Assembly (NCBI GenBank): GCA_035995165.1
Contig: DASYKU010000048.1
Coordinates: 1-64,000, forward strand
Origin: Mycobacteriales bacterium
GTDB taxonomy: Bacteria; Actinomycetota; Actinomycetes; Mycobacteriales; CADCTP01
Length of the DNA: 64,000 nucleotides
Reading direction: 5' to 3'
Shown here: positions 53,592 to 62,262 of the stretch, one piece after another
Position numbering within the stretch: the first letter of the stretch is position 1
Layout of the letters: each line of letters starts with the position of its first letter
The notes under the pieces: generated by a model
What the model was told of the DNA's origin: nothing
Database searches by the model: none
Seen by the model: only the letters and a program-made list of their open reading frames with translations
Made by a program: the position numbers and the translations under genes

Positions 53592-54530
53592 GTGGTCGCG
53601 ACAGTCCCGGACGAGGTCGTCCTGCAGGAGCAGTTCGACGCGACGATCGCCGCCGACCGCCGGATCGAGCCGCGGGACTGGATGCCCGAGGGCTACCGCA
53701 AGACGCTGATCCGGCAGATCGCGCAGCACGCGCACTCCGAGATCATCGGCATGCAGCCCGAGGGCGACTGGCTGCTGGCCGCGCCGAGCCTGCGGCGCAA
53801 GGCGATCCTGCTGGCCAAGGTCCAGGACGAGGCCGGCCACGGGATGTACCTCTACTCGGCGGCCGAGACGCTCGGCGCCGACCGGGCCGACCTCACCGAC
53901 AAGCTCATCGAGCGCAAGCAGAAGTACAGCTCGATCTTCAACTACCCCACGCCGACGTACGCGGACGTCGGCGTCATCGGCTGGTTCGTCGACGGCGCCG
54001 CGATCTGCAACCAGGTCCCCCTCTGCCGCAGCTCCTACGGGCCGTACGCGCGGGCGATGATCCGCATCTGCAAGGAGGAGTCCTTCCACCAGCGGCAGGG
54101 CTACGAGCTGCTCATGACGATGATGCGCGGCACGGAGGCGCAGCGGGCGATGGTGCAGGACGCGGTCGACCGCTGGTGGTGGCCGTCGCTGATGATGTTC
54201 GGCCCGCCCGACGACGACAGCCCCAACAGCGCGCAGTCGATGGCCTGGGGGATCAAGCGGCACAGCAACGACGAGCTGCGCCAGCGGTACGTGGACATGA
54301 CCGTGCCGCAGGCGGCGTTCCTCGGCGTCACACTGCCCGATCCGGACCTGGAAGCGGACCCGGCGACCGGCAGGCACCGGTTCGGCCCGATCGACTGGGA
54401 CGAGTTCAAGCAGGTCGTCCGCGGCGACGGGCCCCGCAACGCGGAACGGATCGCCCGCCGGCAGGCCGCCCGCGACGACAACGCCTGGGTCACCGAGGCC
54501 GCGACCGCCTACGCGGAGAAGCACCTGTGA
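53592..54530 (+). CDS. paaA: PaaA: phenylacetyl-CoA epoxidase catalytic subunit
   Basis: This 312-aa di-iron monooxygenase subunit forms the ring-1,2-epoxide of phenylacetyl-CoA. Iron-ligand motifs are visible: [13 protein letters not shown] (ExxH) near residue 75 and [13 protein letters not shown] (ExxH) near 162. GTG 53592 follows GGAGGGAG. It is first in paaABCDE, and its TGA overlaps the paaB GTG. Confidence 0.95.
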   Translation: MVATVPDEVVLQEQFDATIAADRRIEPRDWMPEGYRKTLIRQIAQHAHSEIIGMQPEGDWLLAAPSLRRKAILLAKVQDEAGHGMYLYSAAETLGADRADLTDKLIERKQKYSSIFNYPTPTYADVGVIGWFVDGAAICNQVPLCRSSYGPYARAMIRICKEESFHQRQGYELLMTMMRGTEAQRAMVQDAVDRWWWPSLMMFGPPDDDSPNSAQSMAWGIKRHSNDELRQRYVDMTVPQAAFLGVTLPDPDLEADPATGRHRFGPIDWDEFKQVVRGDGPRNAERIARRQAARDDNAWVTEAATAYAEKHL

Positions 54531-55015
54531 GCGGGAGGTCGGGCGCGGCGGCGTCCGGGCCGGAGAACCCCCCGGCCCCGGGACCGCGCCCACCCGAGGG
54601 GCGCGGAGGGAAGACGCCGCCGGAGGCGCCCGACCGGGAGCGAACCGAGGCAGCACAGAGCGACCTCACCGCCGAGGGTGGGCACGGGGCCGTGCCGACC
54701 GGACCCGAGATCCCGGTCGCCCCCACGAAGAGCCGCCGGGACTGGCCGCTGTACGAGGTGTTCGTCCGCGGCAAGCGCGGCCTGAACCACGTGCACGTCG
54801 GCTCCCTGCACGCGCCCGACGACGAGATGGCCGTGTACGCCGCCCGCGACGTCTACACCCGGCGCAACGAGGGCGTGAGCATCTGGGTCGTCCGGGCCGA
54901 GATGATCACGGCGTCCAGCCCGGACGAGAAGGACCCGATGTTCGCCCCCAGCGGCGACAAGGTCTACCGGCACCCGACGTTCTACGAGATCCCCGACGAC
55001 GTCCCCCACATGTGA
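54527..55015 (+). CDS. paaB: PaaB: epoxidase structural subunit with a long N-terminal extension
   Basis: The normal PaaB (about 95 aa: [51 protein letters not shown]) is complete at the C-terminus. From the coupled GTG 54527 the protein has 162 residues, including some 65 extra Gly/Pro-rich ones. Much of that extension is translated from the intercistronic repeat. GTG 54692 would give a near-normal protein of about 107 aa. PaaB bridges epoxidase subunits and reductase. Confidence 0.9.
   Translation: MSGRSGAAASGPENPPAPGPRPPEGRGGKTPPEAPDRERTEAAQSDLTAEGGHGAVPTGPEIPVAPTKSRRDWPLYEVFVRGKRGLNHVHVGSLHAPDDEMAVYAARDVYTRRNEGVSIWVVRAEMITASSPDEKDPMFAPSGDKVYRHPTFYEIPDDVPHM
54531..54650 (+). repeat. intercistronic repeat, copy B, inside the paaB 5' region
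   Basis: This is the second copy of the repeat at 6091-6197, on the other strand. It begins at the paaA/paaB overlap (GTGAGCGGGAGG) and ends GGGAGCGAACC. It is open in the paaB frame, so it could add residues to PaaB without stopping translation. Confidence 0.8.
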
Positions 55016-55021
55016 GCTGAG

Positions 55022-55933
55022 ATGACGCACGAGGAGACCGTCTACGACGCGCTGGACACCGCCCACGGCGGCGAGGGCCAGTGGGCGTTCGGCACCGGCT
55101 TCGACGAGCCGCTGGCCGGCGTCGACACCACGGTGCCGGACGGCGTCGACCCGGCCGAGCTGGGGGCGTACTGCCTCATGCTCGGAGACGACGCGCTCGT
55201 GCTGGCCCAGCGGCTGACCCAGTGGGTGACCGCGGCGCCGGAGCTGGAGGAGGAGGTCGCGATCGCCAACACGGCCCTCGACCTGCTCGGGCAGGCCCGG
55301 CTGCTGCTGGCCCGGGCCGGGTCGGCCGGGGTGCTGGGCCGGTCCCGGGCGCTGGCCACCGACTCGATCCCGGACGAGGACGCGCTGGCGTACTTCCGGG
55401 ACCCGGACGAGTTCCGCAACACCGGCCTGGTCGAGGCGCCGGGCGGCGACTTCGCCCGCACCGTGGTCCGGCTGCTGGCGGCGACGACCGTCCGGCTGGC
55501 GGTCTTCACCCGGCTGCGGGAGTCGCGGGACCCGGTGCTGGCGGCGATCGCGGCCAAGGGCGTGCACGAGCTGGCGTACCAGCGCGACCACGCGGCCCGC
55601 TGGGTGCTGCGCCTCGGCGACGGCACGCCCGAGTCGCACCGCCGGGCCCAGGCCGGCGCCGACGCCGTCTGGCCGCTGCTGGCCGAGGTCTTCTCCCCCA
55701 CCGACGTCGAGCTCCGGCTCACCGCGGCCGGCGTCGCGGTCGACCCCGCGGCCGTACGGGACGAGGTCGTCGCCGTGCTCACCCAGGTACTGGAGCAGGC
55801 GACCCTGACCGTGCCGCCGTGGCCGGCGTCCGAGCCGCCCCGGGGTCGCACCGGCACGCACGGGCCGGAGCTGACCGAACTGCTGGCGGATCTGCAGGGC
55901 CTGGCCCGCGAGCACCCGGCGGCGACGTGGTGA
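55022..55933 (+). CDS. paaC: PaaC: phenylacetyl-CoA epoxidase structural subunit
   Basis: This 303-aa helical protein is related to PaaA but catalytically inactive (EEVAIANTALDLLGQARLLL, VKGVHELAYQRDHAARWVLR-type segments near the middle). PaaC forms the stable core with PaaA. ATG 55022 comes six bases after paaB, and its TGA overlaps the paaD GTG. Confidence 0.93.
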   Translation: MTHEETVYDALDTAHGGEGQWAFGTGFDEPLAGVDTTVPDGVDPAELGAYCLMLGDDALVLAQRLTQWVTAAPELEEEVAIANTALDLLGQARLLLARAGSAGVLGRSRALATDSIPDEDALAYFRDPDEFRNTGLVEAPGGDFARTVVRLLAATTVRLAVFTRLRESRDPVLAAIAAKGVHELAYQRDHAARWVLRLGDGTPESHRRAQAGADAVWPLLAEVFSPTDVELRLTAAGVAVDPAAVRDEVVAVLTQVLEQATLTVPPWPASEPPRGRTGTHGPELTELLADLQGLAREHPAATW

Positions 55934-56454
55934 CCGACCCGCGGTCCGCAGCCTCCCGAACCGCCGCCGACCCGCGGGTGGTCGCCGGGACGGTGACCGA
56001 TCCGGAGCTGCCGATGCTCACGCTGGCCGACCTCGGCGTGCTGCGGGACGTGCGGACCGAGGACGGGACCGTCGTCGTCGAGATCACCCCGACGTACTCG
56101 GGGTGTCCGGCGCTGGGGGTCATGCGCGCGGACCTGGTGCACCGGCTGCACGCGGCCGGCTTCCCCGACGTGGACGTCCGGACCACGCTCTCCCCGCCCT
56201 GGAGCACCGACCGGATCACCGCCGCGGGCCGGCAGAAGCTCGCCGCGGCCGGCATCGCGCCGCCGGGACCGGCGCCGGTCCGGGCCGCGGGCCCGGTGCC
56301 GCTGCAGCTCGGCCCCAGCCGCCGTACGGCGTCCTGCCCGCAGTGCGGCTCGCCCGACACCGTGGAGCAGAGCGAGTTCGGCGCGACCGCCTGCAAGGCG
56401 CTGCGCCGCTGCCGCGCCTGCGGCGAGCCGTTCGAGCACGTGAAGGAGATCTGA
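55930..56454 (+). CDS. paaD: PaaD: epoxidase assembly protein with zinc finger
   Basis: This 174-aa protein has an MIP18/DUF59 domain (VTDPELPMLTLADLGVLRDV, TYSGCPALGVM) and a C-terminal four-cysteine zinc finger (CPQCGS and CRACGEPF). PaaD helps build the iron centres of the epoxidase or reductase. GTG 55930 overlaps the paaC stop. Confidence 0.93.
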   Translation: MTDPRSAASRTAADPRVVAGTVTDPELPMLTLADLGVLRDVRTEDGTVVVEITPTYSGCPALGVMRADLVHRLHAAGFPDVDVRTTLSPPWSTDRITAAGRQKLAAAGIAPPGPAPVRAAGPVPLQLGPSRRTASCPQCGSPDTVEQSEFGATACKALRRCRACGEPFEHVKEI

Positions 56455-57549
56455 GTGGCGAGCGCGGAGGCTCCGGCCGACCCGGTGCGGCGACGGCCGG
56501 CGTTCCACGCCCTCACCGTCGACCGCGTCGAGCGCCTGACCGACGACGCCGTCGCCGTCACCTTCGCCGTTCCCGCCGAGCTGGCCGAGGAGTACCGCTT
56601 CGCGCCGGGCCAGGCGCTGACCCTGCGGCGGGTCGACGGCGACCGCGACGAGCGCCGGTCCTACTCGATCTGCGCCCCGATGGGGGCCGCCCCCCGGGTC
56701 GGCGTCCGCGAGGTCCCCGGCGGCTTCTTCTCCTCCTACCTCGTGCACGAGGTGAAGCCGGGCGACGAGATCGAGGTGCTGCCGCCGTCGGGTACGTTCA
56801 CCGCCGACCTCAGCGTCCCCGGCGACCACGTCTTCGTGGTGGCCGGCTCCGGGATCACCCCGGCGATCTCGCTGGCCGGCACCGTCCTGCGGGACGGCCG
56901 CTCCACGGTCACGGTCTTCTACGGCAACCGCCGGACGAACACGGTGATGTTCGCCGACGAGCTCGCCGACCTGAAGGACCGGTACGGCCCGCGGCTGCAG
57001 CTGGTGCACGTCCTGTCCCGCGAGCCGCGCGACGCCGAGATCACCACCGGCCGGCTGGACGGCGACCGGCTGCGCGTGCTCGTCGGCAAGCTGGTCGACG
57101 CACCGTCCGTGGACCACTGGTGGCTCTGCGGGCCGCACGGGATGGTCGGCGACGCCCGCGCGCTGCTGGGCGAGCTGGCTGTCCCGGCCGAGCGGGTGCA
57201 CCAGGAGCTGTTCTACGTCGACGACGTGCCGCCGGAGCCCGTCCGCGGCGACGAGTCCACTGTGGACGGTCCGGTCTGTCAGGTCACGGTCGTGCTGGAC
57301 GGACGGTCGACGACGCTCGCGCTGCCCCGGGACGTACCGGTGCTGGACTCGGCCCAGAAGGTCCGCGCGGACCTGCCGTTCGCCTGCAAGGGCGGCGTCT
57401 GCGGCACCTGCCGGGCCCGGGTCACCGAAGGCGAGGTCCGGATGCGCCGCAACTACGCGCTCGAGCCGGCCGAGGTCGAGGCCGGCTACGTGCTGACCTG
57501 CCAGTCCCTCCCCCTGACCGGCACCCTCACCGTCGACTACGACGCCTGA
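56455..57549 (+). CDS. paaE: PaaE: epoxidase reductase subunit
   Basis: This 364-aa reductase brings electrons to PaaA. It has an FAD domain (RRSYSICAPMG), an NADPH domain (VVAGSGITPAISLAG, WWLCGPHGMV) and a C-terminal 2Fe-2S domain (CKGGVCGTCRARV and a later Cys in LTCQSLPL). GTG 56455 starts straight after the paaD stop. It overlaps the convergent MFS gene by 23 bases. Confidence 0.95.
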   Translation: MASAEAPADPVRRRPAFHALTVDRVERLTDDAVAVTFAVPAELAEEYRFAPGQALTLRRVDGDRDERRSYSICAPMGAAPRVGVREVPGGFFSSYLVHEVKPGDEIEVLPPSGTFTADLSVPGDHVFVVAGSGITPAISLAGTVLRDGRSTVTVFYGNRRTNTVMFADELADLKDRYGPRLQLVHVLSREPRDAEITTGRLDGDRLRVLVGKLVDAPSVDHWWLCGPHGMVGDARALLGELAVPAERVHQELFYVDDVPPEPVRGDESTVDGPVCQVTVVLDGRSTTLALPRDVPVLDSAQKVRADLPFACKGGVCGTCRARVTEGEVRMRRNYALEPAEVEAGYVLTCQSLPLTGTLTVDYDA

Positions 57550-59089
57550 CGCCTGCCTCGGCCGGCCGGCGGGCAGCGGCCTCCGACCTCGCTCGCCGCA
57601 GGCCCGCGAGGGCGACGGCGATCGCCGCTGCGAGGATCGCGAGACAGGCCGCGCCGGCGATCGCCGCGAACGCCTGCTCGAACGCCGAGCGAGTCTGCTG
57701 CAGCAGCTCTTCCCCGCGGACTCCGGGCAGCGTGCCGGCGACCGCGGCGGCGTCGCCGAGCGTCCGCCGGGCGTCGGCGGCCGCGTCCGGCGGCAGCCCG
57801 GCGGTCGCGCCGCCCGTCGCGGCGCGGTAGACGGCGACGCCGAGCGAGCCGAGCAGGGCGATGCCGAGCGCGCCGCCGAGCTCGGCGCCGGTCTCCGCGA
57901 CGGCCCCGGCCACGGCTGCCTGCTCCGGCCGGGTCCGCGTCACGATCAGGTCCGTGCACAGCGTGTAGACCGGCGCCAGGCCGACGCCGAAGACGACCGT
58001 GCCGGCGACGATCACGCCGAGGCCGCCGGAGACCTGCGTCAGCAGGCCGCACCCGGCCGCCGACACGACCAGCCCGGTGCCGATGACCCGCGTCGGCGGG
58101 AACCGGGACACCGCGGCCGGGCCGATCGCCGTCCCGGCCAGGTACGCCAGCACCGACGGGATCGACCAGAGCCCGGCGCGCAGCGGGGACAGGCCGAGGA
58201 CCCACTGGAGGTACTGGGCGACGGCGACCTGGGTGCCGTACAGGGCGAAGAACGTCAGCGCGTTGGCCAGCAGCGCCACCCGGACCGCCCCGGTACGCAA
58301 CAGCGCCGGGTCGATCATCGGCCGCGCGGCCCGGCGCTGCCGCCGGCCGAACGCCGCACCGAGAACGACGCCCAGCAGCGCCGCGACGCCCGCCGCCGGG
58401 AGGCCGCCGCCGGCCGCGGCCCGCTTGATCCCGTAGACCAGGGTCAGCACCGCGAGCAGGCTCAGTGCCGCGCCGGGCAGGTCGAACCCGGTCGCGTCCG
58501 GATCGCGGAACTCCGGCAGCACCGCCGGTCCCACCACGAGCAGCAACAGCGTCACCGGCACCGCGACCAGGAACACCGACCCCCACCAGAACCGGTCCAG
58601 CAGCACCCCGCCCAGCACGGGAGCGAGCAGCCCGCCCAGCGAGAAGCCGGCGGTCCAGACCCCGAGCGCGGCCGTACGCTGGCGGCGATCGACGAACAGG
58701 CCCCGGATCAGCGCCAGCGTCGAGGGCATCAGCGACGCCCCGGCCAACCCCATCAGCACCCGGGCCGCGATGAGCAGGGCCGGCGTGCTCGCGAACGCCG
58801 CGGCCAGCGACGCGGCGCCGAACAGCGTCGCCCCGACGAGCAGCAGCCGGCGCCGGCCGATGCGGTCGCCGAGCGCGCCCATCGCCAGCAGCGCACCGGC
58901 GACGACGAAGACGTACCCATCGACGATCCAGAGCAGCTGGGCGTTGCCCGGATGGAGGTCGGCCACGATCTTCGGCACGGCGAGGTTCAGCACCTCGCCG
59001 TCCATCGAGACCAGGAAGCAGGGCAGCACGAGCACGGCGAGCCCGAGCCAGTCGCGGCGGGTCGCTCGGCCCTCGTAACGTGTATCCAT
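57527..59089 (-). CDS. MFS drug exporter, 14-segment DHA2 type
   Basis: This 520-aa transporter has about 14 membrane segments and DHA2 motifs (FLVSMDGEVLNLAVPKIVAD early, LGDRIGRRRLLLVGATLFG loop motif A, LAPVLGGVLLDRFWW). Such proteins export drugs or other toxic compounds using protons. It is divergent from a CGNR regulator, with inverted repeats between, so the regulator probably controls it. Confidence 0.92.
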   Translation of the reverse strand: MDTRYEGRATRRDWLGLAVLVLPCFLVSMDGEVLNLAVPKIVADLHPGNAQLLWIVDGYVFVVAGALLAMGALGDRIGRRRLLLVGATLFGAASLAAAFASTPALLIAARVLMGLAGASLMPSTLALIRGLFVDRRQRTAALGVWTAGFSLGGLLAPVLGGVLLDRFWWGSVFLVAVPVTLLLLVVGPAVLPEFRDPDATGFDLPGAALSLLAVLTLVYGIKRAAAGGGLPAAGVAALLGVVLGAAFGRRQRRAARPMIDPALLRTGAVRVALLANALTFFALYGTQVAVAQYLQWVLGLSPLRAGLWSIPSVLAYLAGTAIGPAAVSRFPPTRVIGTGLVVSAAGCGLLTQVSGGLGVIVAGTVVFGVGLAPVYTLCTDLIVTRTRPEQAAVAGAVAETGAELGGALGIALLGSLGVAVYRAATGGATAGLPPDAAADARRTLGDAAAVAGTLPGVRGEELLQQTRSAFEQAFAAIAGAACLAILAAAIAVALAGLRRARSEAAARRPAEAGVRRRSRR

Positions 59090-59142
59090 TGCTCATCACG
59101 TTACCCGCCGGCAACGCGTTGATGCCTTCTATTGCGTTACGA
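59073..59142. promoter_or_regulatory. inverted repeats between the MFS and CGNR genes
   Basis: GTAACGTG (59075-59082) is inverted as CACGTTAC (59097-59104). TCGTAACG (59073-59080) is inverted again as CGTTACGA (59135-59142). The sites overlap the start of the MFS gene and precede the regulator gene, as expected for a local autoregulated operator. Confidence 0.6.
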
Positions 59143-59149
59143 TGACGAG

Positions 59150-59626
59150 GTGACCGTCCGGGTACGTCCGCTGGCGCTTCCGGAGCTCGTCGCGCTGGTC
59201 AACGGCTGGGGCACCCGGCCGAGGGAGGTCGGTCACCGGGACGCGCCGGCCGACGGCGCCGACGCGACCGCCGTCGCGGACCGGCTGCACGCCGTCTTCG
59301 TCGCCGGCTCCCCGGACCGGGCCCGGCTCGTGACCGAGATGCTGACCGAGACCGGCGTACGGCCCGCGATCACGCTGGACGACGGTGCGCCGGCCGAGGC
59401 CTGGTCGGTGGCATCCCCCGACGGCGCCCTGCTCGCGTCGGCCGCGCTGGCCCTGCGCGCGCACCTGGCCGCACACCCGGACCGGCTGGGAGTCTGCGCC
59501 GACCACCAGTGCGCGGACGTCTACGTGGACGCCTCCCCGGCCGGCCACCGCCGCTTCTGCTCGCTCACCTGCCAGAACCGCACCCGCGTCGCCACCTTCC
59601 GCGCCCGCCGCCGCGCCGACACGTGA
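59150..59626 (+). CDS. CGNR zinc-finger (ABATE-type) transcriptional regulator
   Basis: This protein of about 158 aa has an N-terminal ABATE-like domain (ALPELVALVNGWGTRP) and a C-terminal CGNR zinc finger (GVCADHQCADVYVDASPAGH, FCSLTCQNRTRVATFRARRR). CGNR motif positions are kept with variation (CQNR for CGNR). It probably regulates the adjacent exporter. GTG 59150 is preferred; TTG 59132 is possible. Confidence 0.85.
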   Translation: MTVRVRPLALPELVALVNGWGTRPREVGHRDAPADGADATAVADRLHAVFVAGSPDRARLVTEMLTETGVRPAITLDDGAPAEAWSVASPDGALLASAALALRAHLAAHPDRLGVCADHQCADVYVDASPAGHRRFCSLTCQNRTRVATFRARRRADT

Positions 59627-59632
59627 GCGGGC

Positions 59633-59893
59633 GACAACGACGGCGGCGACAACCAGGACGTCGACGGCCCCAGCGGGCCGCTGGCCGGCGGGCGGATCTG
59701 CGACTACGAGCAGTGGCCGTACTCGGGGCGGCGGCCGTCGCCGTTCGTGCTCACCGTGCCGGCCGCGGCGTACGGGACCGACCTGCCGGACCTGCTCGAC
59801 GGGGCCGACCCGGAGGCGACGCCGGAGCAGGACCGGGTGGTGCTGGCGGCGCTGCTCGTGCCCGCGGGACAGGGCCGGGCCGTCTTTCCCTAG
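59633..59893 (+). pseudogene. orphan 3' gene fragment
   Basis: An 86-codon frame without a start reads GGRICDYEQWPYSGRRPSPF, then VLTVPAAAYGTDLPDLLDGA and a TAG stop. The composition is protein-like but I cannot name the family. It lies in the same frame as the CGNR gene, just after its TGA. It is most likely the end of a lost gene. Confidence 0.45.
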
Positions 59894-60552
59894 CCCCGCC
59901 CTCTGGTCACTGACTGGTCCTCCAGGCCCGACCGGGGCGACGGCCCCAGCAGGAAGACCAGCGCCAGCACCACCGTCACGAGGACCGCCGCCAGCGGCGA
60001 GACGAACGCGACCAGCGTCGCGACGACGTACGCGGCCAGCCCGATCGCGTACCGGATGTCGACGTCGCGGACGAACGCCCGGGAGACGCCCTCCACGAGC
60101 AGGTTCGCCCGCACGGCCCGGCGCCAGACGAGGTTGAACGCGACCGCGTTGGCCGCGAGCGTGCCGCCGTAGAGGAGCACCGCGGTCCGGGCGTCGCCGC
60201 CCTCGGTGTGCTCGGCCACCAGCCGGGTCGGCAACGGCAGGAACGACACGCAGGCGAGCAGGGCCAGATTGAACAGCAGCAGGAGCTGGTCGACCCGGTC
60301 GATCATCCGGAACAACGCATGGTGGTTGGACCACATGATCCCGATCTGCAGGAAGCTCGCCCCGTACGCGCCGATCTCCGGCAGCGCGTGGTGCAGCGCC
60401 GCGGCCAGGCTCTCCTCCGGCCCCTGATCAACCCGTACGTCGAGGATCAGCAACGTGATCGCGATGGCGAACACCCCGTCGCTGAACGCCTCCAGCCGCC
60501 CGGTGTCGCCGCGCTCCGCCACCCCCCACCACCGACCGACCCCGCGCACCAT
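59890..60552 (-). CDS. TMEM175-like (DUF1211) potassium channel
   Basis: This 220-aa protein has six membrane segments and the TMEM175 signature RLEAFSDGVFAIAITLL at residues 19-35. Bacterial homologues are tetrameric potassium-permeable channels. The fold is clear; selectivity here is untested. The stop shares the palindrome CTAG with the opposing fragment. Confidence 0.9.
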   Translation of the reverse strand: MVRGVGRWWGVAERGDTGRLEAFSDGVFAIAITLLILDVRVDQGPEESLAAALHHALPEIGAYGASFLQIGIMWSNHHALFRMIDRVDQLLLLFNLALLACVSFLPLPTRLVAEHTEGGDARTAVLLYGGTLAANAVAFNLVWRRAVRANLLVEGVSRAFVRDVDIRYAIGLAAYVVATLVAFVSPLAAVLVTVVLALVFLLGPSPRSGLEDQSVTRGRG

Positions 60553-60615
60553 CCACCCTCCACTCCCGACCGACCGCTCCGCAGACCGGCACAGTAACCA
60601 CCACGGCCGGCACCT

Positions 60616-61281
60616 TCAGTCGCCGTAGGCGTCGTGCCATCGCCACCACGCGTACGGCGGTTCCTGGGGATAGCCGTCGGGTGAGTCCTCCCACTCCTCC
60701 TGGCGGCCGAGGGCGGTGATGTCGAGGTAGCTCCAGGTGCCGCCCATCACCTCGTCGCCGCGGCCGTTGACGAAGTACGTGCGGAAGACGCGGTCGCCGT
60801 CGCGGATGAACGCGTTGGTCCCGTGCCATTCGTCCACGCCGAAATCACGGTCGAACTCGTCGGTCAGCGTGTACCAGGGCATGGTCCAGCCCATCCGGGC
60901 GGTCATCCGGGCGATGTCCGGCTGCGGTGCGCGGGAGGCGAACACCAAAGTGGTGTCCCGGGCGTTGAGGTGGGCGACGTGCGCGACCTGGTCGGCGACC
61001 AGGGAGCAGCCGGGGCAGGCGTGCTCGGGCCAGCCGTAGACGCCGGGCTCGAAGAACGCGCGGTAGACGATCAGCTGCCGCCGCCCGGCGAAGAGGTCGA
61101 GCACGGTCGCCGGTCCCTCGGGGCCGTCGAAGCGGTAGGCCGCCGTCACCTCGGTCCAGGGCAGCCGCCGGCGCTGCGCCGCCATCGCGTCCCGGGCCCT
61201 GGTGAGCTCCTTCTCCTTGACCAGCAGACGCTGCCGCGCCACCTCCCACTCGTCCGCCGACACGATCGCCGGGCCGTTCAT
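60616..61281 (-). CDS. DUF899 thioredoxin-fold protein
   Basis: This 221-aa protein fits DUF899: PWTEVTAAYRFDGPEGPATV, LDLFAGRRQLIVYRAFFEPG, EHACPGCSLVADQVAHVAHL (CxxC-like site), YFVNGRGDEVMGGTWSYLDI and the final WWRWHDAYGD. It may be a redox or dithiol protein; the function is unknown. ATG 61281 overlaps the stop of the ArsR gene, so the two are co-translated. Confidence 0.9.
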   Translation of the reverse strand: MNGPAIVSADEWEVARQRLLVKEKELTRARDAMAAQRRRLPWTEVTAAYRFDGPEGPATVLDLFAGRRQLIVYRAFFEPGVYGWPEHACPGCSLVADQVAHVAHLNARDTTLVFASRAPQPDIARMTARMGWTMPWYTLTDEFDRDFGVDEWHGTNAFIRDGDRVFRTYFVNGRGDEVMGGTWSYLDITALGRQEEWEDSPDGYPQEPPYAWWRWHDAYGD

Positions 61282-61703
61282 CCTGTCTCCTCTCGAACGT
61301 TGAGGTGCTCGGTCAGGGCGTCGAGCCGGCCGTCCCAGTCGCGGGCCAGCGCGGCCAGGAACTGCTGCGCCACCTGCATCGGCGCCGACCGCAACCGGTA
61401 GCGGACCCGCCGCCGCTCCCCCGGCTCGGCCGTCACCAGGCCGGCGTCGGCCAGCAGGCCGAGGTGCTTGGCGATCGCCTGCCGCGTGATCGGCAGCCGA
61501 CCGGCCAGGTCCGTCGCCGTCGCCGGGCCGCCCGAGGCCAGCGCGGCCAGGATGGCCCGCCGGCTCGGGTCGGCCAGCGCGACGAACACCTGCTCCGCGA
61601 CGGCCTCCGGACCTGGCGCGTCCGGGCCGGACGCGGCCGGGTCCGACGCCGGCGCCGGCGGGTCCAGCGAGGTCCGGCCGGCGCCCGTCGGGTCAGGCGG
61701 CAT
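61278..61703 (-). CDS. ArsR-family HTH regulator
   Basis: This 141-aa winged-helix protein has LADPSRRAILAALASGGPAT, DLAGRLPITRQAIAKHLGLL and ADAGLVTAEPGERRRVRYRL. There is no metal-binding Cys pair, so it is not a metal sensor; this ArsR type is commonly paired with AHSA1 proteins. The N-terminus (about 1-33) is Pro/Ala-rich. It lies between the AHSA1 and DUF899 genes in one operon. Confidence 0.88.
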   Translation of the reverse strand: MPPDPTGAGRTSLDPPAPASDPAASGPDAPGPEAVAEQVFVALADPSRRAILAALASGGPATATDLAGRLPITRQAIAKHLGLLADAGLVTAEPGERRRVRYRLRSAPMQVAQQFLAALARDWDGRLDALTEHLNVREETG

Positions 61704-62124
61704 CGAGGTAGGCGACCAGCTCGCCCAGCTCGCTCGCCCACCCCTTGGTGTTGCCGTCGTACGCCGTGCCGAACGCGTCGTCCGGAAGCTGCGCGAACCC
61801 GGTCTCGACCACCGTCAGCCGGGTGCCGGCGCCACTCGGCTCGAGCGTGAACTCCACGTACGTCCGGCGCGGGTCGTCCTCGGGCAGGCCGTAGATGTGC
61901 CAGGTGAAGCCGAACACCGACGGCTCCTCGACCCGCTCGACGCGCATGTTCGCGACGTCGCCGCCGTCCCACGACATCCGCGCGGAACCGCCCGGGCGCA
62001 GGTCGATCGTCGCCTCCTGGCCGAACCAGGCGGCCAGACCCTCGGCCGTGGTCAGCGCCGTCCAGACCTTCGCCGGCGGGTGCGCGACCTCGACGACCCG
62101 CTCGATCCGATCCGGGAACCCCAT
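61693..62124 (-). CDS. SRPBCC (AHSA1-type) protein
   Basis: This 143-aa START-like protein (ERVVEVAHPPAKVWTALTTA, EGLAAWFGQEATIDLRPGGS, FGFTWHIYGLPEDDPRRTYV) binds a hydrophobic ligand in related proteins. It is the first gene of the ArsR/DUF899 operon and overlaps the ArsR gene by 11 bases. The operator lies upstream. Confidence 0.9.
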   Translation of the reverse strand: MGFPDRIERVVEVAHPPAKVWTALTTAEGLAAWFGQEATIDLRPGGSARMSWDGGDVANMRVERVEEPSVFGFTWHIYGLPEDDPRRTYVEFTLEPSGAGTRLTVVETGFAQLPDDAFGTAYDGNTKGWASELGELVAYLDAA

Positions 62125-62142
62125 GACTGCCTCCTCGAAGTA

Positions 62143-62189
62143 GCAACTGAACGGTTGCCACCCTATAGCAACCGTTCGATTGCGTCAAC
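62143..62189 (-). promoter_or_regulatory. ArsR operator pair over the operon promoter
   Basis: GCAACTGAACGGTTGC (62143-62158) and GCAACCGTTCGATTGC (62168-62183) are inverted copies of one imperfect palindrome. On the minus strand a TTGACG -35 (62189-62184) and TAGGGT (17-bp spacing) lie over and between them. The layout fits autoregulation by the ArsR protein. Confidence 0.7.
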
Positions 62190-62262
62190 GGGGCGTGCGA
62201 GACATCGGGCGGGATCGACCCCTGCGCGCCGTCGAACACGGCGCGGCTCCTAACGTCGGGTC

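Noticed and set aside
59132-59893. UGA readthrough joining the CGNR protein to the following fragment
   Set aside because: They share a frame, but the CGNR protein ends normally after its zinc finger and no selenocysteine or readthrough context is visible.
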